From CAYNFS01 sp964396685 (GTDB lineage Bacteria > Patescibacteriota > Doudnabacteria > UBA920 > 2-01-FULL-46-14): a stretch of DNA of 64,000 nucleotides. Made by a program: the position numbers and the translations under genes. The stretch is from the NCBI GenBank assembly GCA_964396685.1, contig CAYNFS010000002.1, positions 1 to 64,000 on the forward strand, given 5' to 3'. Position 1 is the first letter of the stretch. Each line of letters starts with the position of its first letter. Positions 53,252 through 61,566 of this stretch are shown here, one piece after another. Below the pieces are notes generated by a model that did not search any database, was not told where the DNA came from, and worked only from the letters and a program-made list of their open reading frames with translations.

Positions 53252-54341
53252 ATGCACGATGCAACATTGTTTAACCGAATTTCTGAATTAAAATCCGCGG
53301 TGGCGGGTTTACGGGGGCGGCTTTGAGCTGCCTCAAAAACGGCAGAAAATTCTGGAAATTGAGGACGAGATGGCCAATCCTGATTTTTGGAAGGATTACG
53401 TTCACGCTAACGAAAAAACGAAAGAACTCAAGAACTTAAAGACACAGGTTGAATTTTGGGAAAAGCTGGAAACGGACATAAATGATTTGGAAGCGCTCGC
53501 AACCTCACCCCAACCCTCTCCGAAAGCGGAGAGGGAGTTATATGGGATATTTGAGGATATACGTAAACGGTATGAAGAGGCGAGAATAGGGACATTTTTG
53601 AGCGAAAAATACGACGATCATGACGCGATTATTTCTATCCACAGTGGGGCAGGCGGCCTGGACGCCCAGGATTGGGCTGAAATGCTTTTGCGCATGTATT
53701 TGAGGTTTTGCGAAAAAAGGCACTTCAAAGCTCAAATCTTTGAGCAAAACCGCGACCCGGAGGGCGGAATCAAAAGCGCCACTTTTGAAGTCACAGGGCA
53801 ATACGCATACGGCTTTCTCAAAAGCGAAGCGGGGGTACACCGCCTGATCAGACTTTCGCCTTTTAATCCCGCGCATACGCGCGAAACGTCATTTGCTTTA
53901 GTTGAAGTTTTACCGGCGCTTGAAACCCAAGAAGAAGTGCAACTTGACCCCAAGGATCTCAAAATTGAAACCAAGACCGCGCGCGGACACGGAGGGCAGT
54001 CGGTAAATACGACCTACTCTGCTGTCAGAGTAACCCATATTCCCACTGGTATCACGGTTTCCATTCAGAACGAACGAAGCCAAACGCAAAATAAAGAACA
54101 GGCGCTTAAAATTCTCAAGGCAAAGCTAAAGAAATTAGGAGAAGAAAAACAGGTTGAAGAAAAACTTAAGCTTCGCGGGGAATTCAAAAGCGCGGAATGG
54201 GGCAACCAAATTAGGAGCTATACCCTACATCCTTATAAGCTGGTCAAGGACCACAGGACGGGATATGAGAGCTCTGATGTTGACTCCGTGCTCAACGGAA
54301 AGTTAGATGAGTTTATAGAGAAATATTTGGAAACCAAATGA
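53252..54341 (+). CDS. prfB: Peptide chain release factor 2, programmed +1 frameshift
   Basis: The zero frame runs from ATG 53252 for 24 codons to CTT TGA (53321-53326), preceded by an SD-like GGGGGCGG. Skipping one T gives GAG CTG CCT..., and the joined protein is 362 residues (VAGLRGRLELPQKRQKILEI...). RF2 motifs: SGAGGLDAQDWAEMLLRMY, GGQ in RGHGGQSVNTTYSAV, and the SPF codon-recognition motif in RLSPFNPAH. Reads UGA/UAA. An in-frame palindromic element (TSPQPSPKAEREL) lies at 53502-53541. Its stop overlaps ftsE. Confidence 0.93.
53502..53541. repeat. In-frame palindromic element in prfB
   Basis: CTCACCCCAACCCTCTCC-GAAA-GGAGAGGG-AGTTAT; a variant of the 78-bp family, one hairpin only. Confidence 0.8.
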
Positions 54342-55021
54342 TAAAGTTTGATCACTTAACCAAAGTTTATTCCAAAGGAGTCACGGCGCTTCATGATATT
54401 GACTTTGAGATCAGACGCGGCGAGTTTATTTCAATCGTCGGCCGTTCGGGAGCCGGAAAATCCACCTTATTGCGTCTTCTGATTCGTGAAGACTATCCGA
54501 CGCACGGTACCATATACATTGAGGATGTGGATATTTCTAAAATTCGGGCGCAGGATATTCCGTATCTGCGGCGCAAAATTGGCGTGGTTTTTCAGGATAT
54601 AAAACTCTTGCCGAGCCGGACCGCTTTCGAGAATGTGGCTTTTGCCATGGAGGTAGGAGGCGTGGCGAGAGCCGACATAGAAAGCCAAGTGCCCGAGATT
54701 TTGGATCTGGTTGGCCTCGCTGACAGGGCGAGTGCTTTTCCGAACCAGCTTTCCGGAGGTGAACAGCAGCGCATCGCAATAGCAAGAGCCCTGGCTCACC
54801 GCCCCGTGCTCTTTTTGGCAGACGAGCCGACCGGCAATTTGGATGAGGCCAACGCTATGGAAATTTTGGAAATTTTGAGAAAAATCAATGAACTTGGCAC
54901 GACGGTCGTCCTGGCGACTCACGCCAAAAACCTCGTTGACAAGATGAAAAGACGGGTCATTGTGCTTGATCATGGAGAGGCGGTGTCAGATACGCCGCAG
55001 GGCCGGTATAAATTAACTTAA
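54338..55021 (+). CDS. ftsE: Cell division ATP-binding protein FtsE
   Basis: 227 residues. Walker A GRSGAGKST, Q-loop VVFQDIKLLPSRTAFENVAF, signature NQLSGGEQQRIAIARAL, Walker B VLFLADEPTGNLDE. Cytoplasmic ATPase of FtsEX, which controls cell-wall hydrolases at the septum. 4-nt overlap with prfB, 7 nt before ftsX. Confidence 0.95.
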   Translation: MIKFDHLTKVYSKGVTALHDIDFEIRRGEFISIVGRSGAGKSTLLRLLIREDYPTHGTIYIEDVDISKIRAQDIPYLRRKIGVVFQDIKLLPSRTAFENVAFAMEVGGVARADIESQVPEILDLVGLADRASAFPNQLSGGEQQRIAIARALAHRPVLFLADEPTGNLDEANAMEILEILRKINELGTTVVLATHAKNLVDKMKRRVIVLDHGEAVSDTPQGRYKLT

Positions 55022-55028
55022 AAGACGA

Positions 55029-55943
55029 ATGGGAAGAATCACTTTTTACCGCATACTCAAAAACGGATTTTTGAATTATTGGCGCAATTTCTGGCTGTCC
55101 GTGGCGGCCACCGCGATCATGGTCATAACGCTTTTTATCATCAGCAGTCTTTTGGTCATAAATGCTCTCGCCAATGTGTCGCTTGCGACATTGAAAGAGA
55201 AGGTTGATATCAGCATTTACTTTAAATCAACCACATCAGAAACAACGATCGCACAAATTCAAAAACAAGCAGAGTTTTTGCCGGAAATCAGGTCCATAGT
55301 TTATATCCCCCCTGTTGAGGCCAGAGAAAAATTCAAGGAACTTCACAAAGATGAGCCTTTACTCATCGAATCAGTCGAGCAGTTTTCCGAGGAGGAAAAT
55401 CCTTTTCCGGCGTCTTTTGCCATCCGGGTAAATGAACTTTCGGACTATTCAAAAATCATCAATCTTTTCCAGGATCAAAAATTTACGCCTTTTGTAAAAA
55501 AAATCACGGATAAAAGAGACATTGTTGATAGATTAAACCGCATAATTCAGGGTATTAGAAAATTTGGTGTGGGGCTTACGACAGTTTTCTCAGCTTTGAC
55601 GATTCTTGTGATGTTTAACACCATCAGGCTTACCATCTATAATCGCCGCGAAGAAATTGAAATTATGCGCTTGGTCGGCGCTTCTAACTGGTTTATCCGA
55701 GGTCCGTTCGTGATGGAGGGCATATTATACGGCATTGTCGGAACGATAATTACCTCCCTGCTTTTGTACCCATTGCTCTTTATTTTGACTCCAAAAATTT
55801 CCGGCTTTTTGGAGCTTGATCTGGCTCAATTCAATCTCGTAGGGCTTAATTTTTGGCTGCTCTTTGGCATCCAGCTTATACTCGGGGTCGTTTTGGGGAT
55901 TATCTCTTCACTGATCGTCATCCGAAAATACTTAAAAATTTAG
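55029..55943 (+). CDS. ftsX: Cell division permease-like protein FtsX
   Basis: 304 residues. Four membrane spans, the first near 22-46, an extracellular loop (IYFKSTTSETTIAQIQKQAE ... NPFPASFAIRVNEL), and the conserved-type MLVGAS-like EEIEIMRLVGASNWFIRGPF before TM3. Partner of FtsE. Confidence 0.94.
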   Translation: MGRITFYRILKNGFLNYWRNFWLSVAATAIMVITLFIISSLLVINALANVSLATLKEKVDISIYFKSTTSETTIAQIQKQAEFLPEIRSIVYIPPVEAREKFKELHKDEPLLIESVEQFSEEENPFPASFAIRVNELSDYSKIINLFQDQKFTPFVKKITDKRDIVDRLNRIIQGIRKFGVGLTTVFSALTILVMFNTIRLTIYNRREEIEIMRLVGASNWFIRGPFVMEGILYGIVGTIITSLLLYPLLFILTPKISGFLELDLAQFNLVGLNFWLLFGIQLILGVVLGIISSLIVIRKYLKI

Positions 55944-55944
55944 A

Positions 55945-56415
55945 ATGAAACTTATTCTTTTCCGAGACACCAAGGGTTTAGGGAAGCGAGGGGAGATTGT
56001 CGAAGTTTCAAACGGCTACGCCCGCAATTATTTAATTCCCAAAAAAATGGGGGTTTTGGCGACTGATGAGGTTATCAAATCTGTGGAAAAGCAGGCCGGC
56101 TTGCGGGTAAAAAAAGAGCATGAACTAGGAAAGCAAGCCGCGAAGTTTGCCCAAAAGATCGGCAAAAAAATCTTTGAATTCCCCTTGCCGGCTGATGAAA
56201 AAGGCCATTTATACGCCGGCTTGAAAGAGGCTCAAATCTTAGCTAAAATCAGGGAGGGCATAAAGCTGCCTTTCGATCTAGACGCAAAACTTGTGGATTA
56301 TTTATCGCTTAAAACCACAGGAACTCATAAAGTCAGTCTTGACTTGGGGGGCGACGTAGTTCAAATAGATATTGTTATCTTAGCGGCTAATGAAAAAAGG
56401 ACAAAAGAAACATAG
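55945..56415 (+). CDS. rplI: 50S ribosomal protein L9
   Basis: 156 residues. GLGKRGEIVEVSNGYARNYL is the family signature; C-terminal domain present (EAQILAKIREGIKLPFD). Its presence argues against the CPR groups that have lost L9. Overlaps pyrG by 26 nt. Confidence 0.94.
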   Translation: MKLILFRDTKGLGKRGEIVEVSNGYARNYLIPKKMGVLATDEVIKSVEKQAGLRVKKEHELGKQAAKFAQKIGKKIFEFPLPADEKGHLYAGLKEAQILAKIREGIKLPFDLDAKLVDYLSLKTTGTHKVSLDLGGDVVQIDIVILAANEKRTKET

Positions 56416-58054
56416 TCCAAAATTTATTTTTGTTTCCGGCGGCGTAATTTCCGGGATCGGCAAGGGCATTACCACTGCTTCCATTGCCGCCATTTTAAAA
56501 TCAAAAGGGTACAAGGTCTCCCCGATCAAAGTTGACATGTACCTCAATCAGGACGCGGGCACTATCAGACCGCAGGAACATGGGGAAGTTTTTGTGACTT
56601 TGGATGGGATTGAGACGGATCAGGACGTCGGACACTATGAGAGATTTATTGATGAGGCGATTCGGCGGACGAATTATATAACAACGGGACAGATTTATGC
56701 GGAGGTTTTGAGGGCCGAGCGAGCCTTTGAATACAGAGGCGAGGATGTAGAGGCCATTCCTCATGTCACGGACGAAATAATCCGTCGTTTTTACATAGCC
56801 GCCAAAGGATATGATATTTGCATTATTGAGCTGGGCGGAACGGTAGGCGAGTATCAAAATGCCATTTTCTTTGAAGCGGCCAGAATTTTAAGGCTGCGGC
56901 ATCCGCACGATGTGATTCACATTCACGTTGCTTATCTGCCGATACCGGCCTACTTGGGCGAGATGAAATCAAAACCCGTGCAGCAGTCGGTGCGAACGCT
57001 TAACTCAATGGGAATTCAGCCGGATGTCATTGTGGGACGCAGCGAAGTAACGATAGACGACCGTCGCAAAGAAAGGGTCGCTCTCTTCTGCAATGTCGAT
57101 AAGAAAGCGGTTTTATCCAATCCCGATGTTTTGAGCATTTACGAGGTCCCCGTAATACTAGAAAAGCAGCAAGCCGGCGAGATTGTTCTTGAGAAACTCG
57201 GTCTGCGGCCGAAGAAACGAGATTTGAACCTGTGGCGCAATCTTGTTCGCAAAATCAAAAATCTCAAAAAAGAAGTAAATATCGCCGTGGTCGGAAAATA
57301 CTTCGGCGTAGGCAGTTTCCAGCTGTCTGATGTCTATGTTTCGGTGATTGAGTCGCTCAAACACGCCGCCTGGGCCAATAATGTTAATGTTAAACTTCAT
57401 TGGATTGATGCTGAAAGAATCGAAAGTGAAGGCGCTGGAAGAATATTAGAAAAATTCGACGGCATTGTCGTCCCCGGAGGCTTTGGCAAACGCGGAACAG
57501 AAGGGATGATCAAGACAATAAAGTTTGCCAGAGAAAACAAAATACCGTATTTGGGGCTGTGTTACGGCATGCAGATGGCGACAATTGAATTTGCAAGACA
57601 CGTCGCAGGACTCAAAAACGCCAACACTACCGAAATTGACGACGACAACCCCCATCCAATAATCCATATCATGCCCGATCAGGAAAAAAAGCTGCTGCGC
57701 CGCGAATACGGAGGCACGATGCGTTTAGGCGGCTGGGAATGCATCATCAAACGCGGCACCGTTACAGAGCAGGCTTATCTTAAGGCGGGACGGATCAAAA
57801 AGAACGGCCGCGCGAAAATAGTCGAGCGCCACCGCCACCGCTATGAATTCAACAACAAATACCGTCAGCCGTTAGAAAAAGCCGGCATGGTAATTGCCGG
57901 CACCACTCCAGACGGCCGTTTAGTGGAAATTATAGAGCTTGCCGGCCATCCGTTTTTTGTAGGCACGCAGTTTCATCCCGAATTTCAATCCCGTCCGCTT
58001 GCTCCGCATCCTTTGTTCGCGGGGTTTATTAAGGCAAGTATCAAAACACAATAG
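56390..58054 (+). CDS. pyrG: CTP synthase
   Basis: 554 residues. Synthase domain: FVSGGVISGIGKGITTASIA, KVDMYLNQDAGTIRPQEHGE, GTVGEYQNAIFFEA. Glutaminase domain from about 285: VPGGFGKRGTEGMI, catalytic Cys in YLGLCYGMQMATIEFAR, His/Glu in FHPEFQSRP. Converts UTP to CTP, downstream of the pyrF-pyrE products. Confidence 0.97.
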   Translation: MKKGQKKHSPKFIFVSGGVISGIGKGITTASIAAILKSKGYKVSPIKVDMYLNQDAGTIRPQEHGEVFVTLDGIETDQDVGHYERFIDEAIRRTNYITTGQIYAEVLRAERAFEYRGEDVEAIPHVTDEIIRRFYIAAKGYDICIIELGGTVGEYQNAIFFEAARILRLRHPHDVIHIHVAYLPIPAYLGEMKSKPVQQSVRTLNSMGIQPDVIVGRSEVTIDDRRKERVALFCNVDKKAVLSNPDVLSIYEVPVILEKQQAGEIVLEKLGLRPKKRDLNLWRNLVRKIKNLKKEVNIAVVGKYFGVGSFQLSDVYVSVIESLKHAAWANNVNVKLHWIDAERIESEGAGRILEKFDGIVVPGGFGKRGTEGMIKTIKFARENKIPYLGLCYGMQMATIEFARHVAGLKNANTTEIDDDNPHPIIHIMPDQEKKLLRREYGGTMRLGGWECIIKRGTVTEQAYLKAGRIKKNGRAKIVERHRHRYEFNNKYRQPLEKAGMVIAGTTPDGRLVEIIELAGHPFFVGTQFHPEFQSRPLAPHPLFAGFIKASIKTQ

Positions 58055-58076
58055 CAATACTAGGGAATAACGTGCC

Positions 58077-58388
58077 ATGGAAGTTAGAATTGAAGAGCAA
58101 GTGCGGCGTTTGATCTTTTCAGTTCAGCCGAGTACTGCCGCCAAAATCTGGCGTACCATTGATTTACTCAAAGAATTTGGACAACGGCTCAGTATGCCAC
58201 ACTCCAAAAAAGTCGCTTATAAACTTTTTGAATTGAGAATTAGGGGCCAGCAAGAAATCCGCATTTTTTATTGTTTTTTCCGTGGATGTGCTTATCTTCT
58301 TCATGCCTTTGTCAAAAAGTCAAAAAAGACTCCGAAAAGAGAATTGGAAGCCGCGTTAAAAATGATAACAGACTTGACAGGAATATAA
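58077..58388 (+). CDS. HigB/RelE-superfamily toxin (phage Gp49-like)
   Basis: 103 residues. Pattern of DUF891/Gp49-like HigB toxins: LLKEFGQRLSMPHSKKV, LFELRIRGQQEIRIFYCFFR, YLLHAFVKKSKKTPKRELE. Toxin-first order with an XRE antitoxin behind is typical of HigBA. Probably an mRNA-cutting toxin. Confidence 0.85.
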   Translation: MEVRIEEQVRRLIFSVQPSTAAKIWRTIDLLKEFGQRLSMPHSKKVAYKLFELRIRGQQEIRIFYCFFRGCAYLLHAFVKKSKKTPKRELEAALKMITDLTGI

Positions 58389-58403
58389 CATATACGTTAT
58401 GCT
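58374..58403 (+). promoter_or_regulatory. Antitoxin promoter inside the end of the toxin gene
   Basis: TTGACA, 18-nt spacer, TATGCT; start expected about 2 nt before the higA ATG. A near-palindrome CATAT...ATATG (58389-58414) overlaps and could be the autoregulatory operator. Confidence 0.55.
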
Positions 58404-58411
58404 ATAAACAT

Positions 58412-58690
58412 ATGAAATTTTACGATTACGAGAAACTTAAGAGACAAGCACTGAGGGTTAAAAGGGTCAAGCGAGCCTATGATGCCCTTGAACCGGAATT
58501 TGAGGTTATAAGGATGATCATAAAAAAGCGAATAGCAAAGCGGCTTACTCAAGCAGAATTGGCTAGAAGAATTGGCACAAAGCAGTCGGCCGTGTCTCGC
58601 CTCGAGCAAGGGACATACAATCCGTCGCTTCGATTCTTGCAGAAAGTGGCTGACGCGCTTGATGCAAAATTTGAAATTTCATTTTCCTAA
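58412..58690 (+). CDS. XRE-family HigA-like antitoxin
   Basis: 92 residues from ATG 58412. Helix-turn-helix LTQAELARRIGTKQSAVSRL followed by EQGTYNPSLRFLQKVADALD, the cro/C1 signature. Expected to neutralise the upstream HigB-like toxin and repress the operon. Confidence 0.87.
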   Translation: MKFYDYEKLKRQALRVKRVKRAYDALEPEFEVIRMIIKKRIAKRLTQAELARRIGTKQSAVSRLEQGTYNPSLRFLQKVADALDAKFEISFS

Positions 58691-58837
58691 ATTTACACCC
58701 CGAATTACAACCCCACCCCCTAAGACCCTATCTGCTCTTTGCGGGATTCATTAAAGCGTGCATGAGGACTACTAGAAGCGACTAAAGATGGACATGTGTG
58801 AAGTATAATTAATAAGTTTTAAAAAGGAGTTCATTAC

Positions 58838-59605
58838 ATGCCAGAGAGTGAATACACACCTGCACCAAAAGAAATAAGGGAGGCTGAAGAATCCCTGGAA
58901 CCCTGGCAGGCCGCCATGACAAGGGCGAAGTGGGATGTCATGTCTCACGCCCAGGATTTTACGGCCGCAGGGGTGAGTCAAGAGCAAATTGAGAAGGCGG
59001 CAGAATTGGCTGGGGAGCGAGCAAAATTGGAATTTGAGCAAAAACAAAAAGAAGACCCTTATCGAAGAGTTGCTCAAATTATAGAAGATGCTGCAGAAAC
59101 CTTAGAGGAAAAAAAGTGGGCTGAGGCTATGATCCATATATTAGAACAGCATAGGACAAGTCTAATAAATGCCGCACGAACGACCAATTCCATGGAGAAA
59201 ACAGGTAAAGAGTTGGCCCTCGCGCTTATGTGGAACGATCAGTCCAGACTCGAGGTGGACCAGCGCCCTCATACCAATGAGTATCAAAGTGTAGTTAGAA
59301 TTATGCCTCATAGCGTAACTAGTCAATATTATGAGCCTCCGCCCGAAAAATTTTTTGAACGGGTAGTGAGAGGCCTTAGGGCCTTAGAACCAAACAAGCC
59401 TCTTGAGTCACTAAAATCATTACCCAAAACCCCGGCTAAACTAGGCCAAGCGCGTTACTACGAATCTTTCAATGTAGCAATTGATCTACCTACCTCAATT
59501 GAGGGCGTTAGATTAGATGTTTGTTTAGGTATACAAAAAGAAATCCTCGTCAAAATGGATATGGAACGGGTGAGACAGATAATCCATTTTCCCGAGTCCG
59601 CTTAG
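58838..59605 (+). CDS. Hypothetical protein with its own ribosome site
   Basis: 255 residues, no membrane span. N-terminal half helical and charged (QAAMTRAKWDVMSHAQDFTA; EQIEKAAELAGERAKLEFEQ), C-terminal half mixed, including YYESFNVAIDLPTSIEGVRL. No family recognised. AAGGAG lies 10 nt before the ATG and TATAAT at 58804-58809. AT-rich codon use like the host. Confidence 0.65.
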   Translation: MPESEYTPAPKEIREAEESLEPWQAAMTRAKWDVMSHAQDFTAAGVSQEQIEKAAELAGERAKLEFEQKQKEDPYRRVAQIIEDAAETLEEKKWAEAMIHILEQHRTSLINAARTTNSMEKTGKELALALMWNDQSRLEVDQRPHTNEYQSVVRIMPHSVTSQYYEPPPEKFFERVVRGLRALEPNKPLESLKSLPKTPAKLGQARYYESFNVAIDLPTSIEGVRLDVCLGIQKEILVKMDMERVRQIIHFPESA

Positions 59606-59613
59606 TTTTCTGT

Positions 59614-59886
59614 TTAGATAACATTGACAATCGTTTTTTGTTTCAGCGAGCCGTCAAAACGGCGGATTTGTTTTTTTTGGAAGCGAACGACGCCCTGCTT
59701 GAGCGCATAGAGCGTGTCATCTCCGCCGCGTCTCACGTTTGAGCCCGCCTCATATTTTGTGCCGCGCTGGCGGATCAAAACATTGCCAGGGCGAGTGTTT
59801 TGGCCGCCAAAAATTTTGACGCCTAGACGCTTTGATTCCGAGTCCCGTCCTAATGAAGTTGAACCTCCGGCTTTTTTATGCGCCAT
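59614..59886 (-). CDS. rpmA: 50S ribosomal protein L27
   Basis: 90 residues. [20 protein letters not shown] then LGVKIFGGQ and [20 protein letters not shown]. The start already exposes the AHKKAGGS end needed at the peptidyl-transferase centre. Overlaps the upstream methyltransferase by 11 nt; L21 is not adjacent. Confidence 0.96.
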   Translation of the reverse strand: MAHKKAGGSTSLGRDSESKRLGVKIFGGQNTRPGNVLIRQRGTKYEAGSNVRRGGDDTLYALKQGVVRFQKKQIRRFDGSLKQKTIVNVI

Positions 59887-61168
59887 GTTGCTTGAAAATA
59901 AAAATTTCTCGGCTTACGAATTGATCCTTGCGGTCGTAAATAATGCTTTTTCTCTCGGTAACCTGCAGAAAATCAAATCTTTCAAGTAGAACATCCGGCA
60001 AAGGGTCTAAAATATCATATCCCAATTTTTTTATCCTGTCAACAATCGGGAAAAATTGGTAGCTATTTTTTAGATGATAGGCGGGAAGTGCTGCTATGAT
60101 TCGTTTATCCGGTGGAAGTATTTTTTTGAAAGTTTCAAAGGCGGCCAGATATGTTTTTGTCAATTCCTTGAAATTTTTTTGGACTTCTTTATCGTCGGGC
60201 GGTTGCGTGTAAGCAGGGCCCAAGGTCCCTTCTGTGACCACGGCCTCTAGGTTGAGTTTCGGGAGGTTGGCTGTGAGCTCTTTGATATCGCTAAGTATCA
60301 GCTCAAAACGGCCGGGCGGCAGTTTGTAGCGATTCTTGATCCACAGAAGGTTTTTTTCCGCATTTTCGATGGCTTTGGGCGAGACGTCTGATCCGACGGC
60401 CTTGAAGCCCATCAGTATTGCTTCTTGGATTACGGTTCCGGAACCCACAAAGGGATCAAGCACGGCGGATTTCAGACTGCCATTGGCAGATTCGGGAATT
60501 AGTGCTAGATTTATCATTATCTGGGCGACTTTTGGGGGCAGCATCCCCACATGGTTGTCGCGGGCCGGTCTTTGGTAATCACGTCTCCCGTAATCCTCAA
60601 AATCCTGGACGGTAAGAGTCTTCCCGAGGTATATTCTTTCCGTACCTACCAAGAACACTAATTCTGCGCCTTTTTCCAAAATATGCTCATTGGTGACAAC
60701 CACGGACGGAAGAGATATGGCATCCTGCTGTGGAAGAACAATTCGCACAGAAAAGCCGGCAGCAGTCAATATATCCTTGATTCTCAAGCCCAGCCTTTTT
60801 GCCTCGCCGCGAAGCGGCAGTTGCCTGGCCATTGGATATAAGGATATGCCAATTTGAATTTTGCCTGTATGAGCGGCAAGAAAATTTTGATTGAGCAGTT
60901 TTGCGTCAAAATAATCTTTGAAAATAGCCGACGGTCCCAGAAGCTTTTTGCGCCCCAGCGAATCCAAGACTTTGAAGATTTTGATGGTCCCGCCCAAATG
61001 TTTCTGAAGTTTCGGTACTTCAAGCTCCTCCTCCATTTCAATAATTAAAACCTCGCGGTACAAATCCACGAGGCGAAAATTCAGCCCCATGTTCTCAAAC
61101 ACGGCGAACAGTTCTGCCAATGACAGCGTGAAGACCCGTCCGAGATTAAAAGCGTATTTAAATTTCAT
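59876..61168 (-). CDS. SAM-dependent RNA methyltransferase, Trm11/RlmL-like
   Basis: 430 residues. An N-terminal region plausibly related to THUMP/NFLD ([20 protein letters not shown]), then [20 protein letters not shown] (a segment typical of Trm11-type enzymes), SAM motif [36 protein letters not shown], and later [14 protein letters not shown] where a DPPYG-type motif would be; that motif is altered. Likely N2-methylguanine formation in tRNA or rRNA; target unknown. Confidence 0.8.
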   Translation of the reverse strand: MKFKYAFNLGRVFTLSLAELFAVFENMGLNFRLVDLYREVLIIEMEEELEVPKLQKHLGGTIKIFKVLDSLGRKKLLGPSAIFKDYFDAKLLNQNFLAAHTGKIQIGISLYPMARQLPLRGEAKRLGLRIKDILTAAGFSVRIVLPQQDAISLPSVVVTNEHILEKGAELVFLVGTERIYLGKTLTVQDFEDYGRRDYQRPARDNHVGMLPPKVAQIMINLALIPESANGSLKSAVLDPFVGSGTVIQEAILMGFKAVGSDVSPKAIENAEKNLLWIKNRYKLPPGRFELILSDIKELTANLPKLNLEAVVTEGTLGPAYTQPPDDKEVQKNFKELTKTYLAAFETFKKILPPDKRIIAALPAYHLKNSYQFFPIVDRIKKLGYDILDPLPDVLLERFDFLQVTERKSIIYDRKDQFVSREIFIFKQHGA

Positions 61169-61181
61169 AAAGAATTTCTTT

Positions 61182-61559
61182 TTGAAAAATCAGCAGACAA
61201 TAGCTCTGACTGTCGGCTATCTGCTTGTAGCCCTCTTGTTTTTTAATCTTGGCAATTATGCTCACAGGAGCCGTCCTCCGGATATTCGTATAGAAGAGCC
61301 GTCTGTTGATTTGTCGCAGATATATAATAGTCTAAAAACTGCGGAAGCGCAATCGCCGGCGCCAGCTCAAAGCGACCAGCAGATCGCGGGCGAAACGTTG
61401 GCTTCCGACTGCCAGGGCAAAATCAAAGGCAATATCGGCAGCTCGGGCAAAATTTATCATCTGCCGGGCGGAGCTTTTTACAGCCGCACAATCCCGGAAC
61501 TTTGTTTTGACAACGAGACCGAGGCTCAAAAGGCGGGATTTAGAAAGAGCAGTAGGTGA
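61182..61559 (+). CDS. Membrane-anchored protein with a small Cys-paired C-terminal domain
   Basis: About 125 residues if it starts at the TTG at 61182; GTG 61128 and ATG 61089 would overlap the divergent methyltransferase start. Membrane span QTIALTVGYLLVALLFFNLG, a linker, then a compact domain CQGKIKGNIGSSGKIYHLPG followed by GAFYSRTIPELCFDNETEAQ and KAGFRKSSR. That domain (sunset-type, often at the end of nuclease-like and surface proteins) has two Cys likely to pair outside the cell. Confidence 0.7.
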   Translation: MKNQQTIALTVGYLLVALLFFNLGNYAHRSRPPDIRIEEPSVDLSQIYNSLKTAEAQSPAPAQSDQQIAGETLASDCQGKIKGNIGSSGKIYHLPGGAFYSRTIPELCFDNETEAQKAGFRKSSR

Positions 61560-61566
61560 TTTTAAT

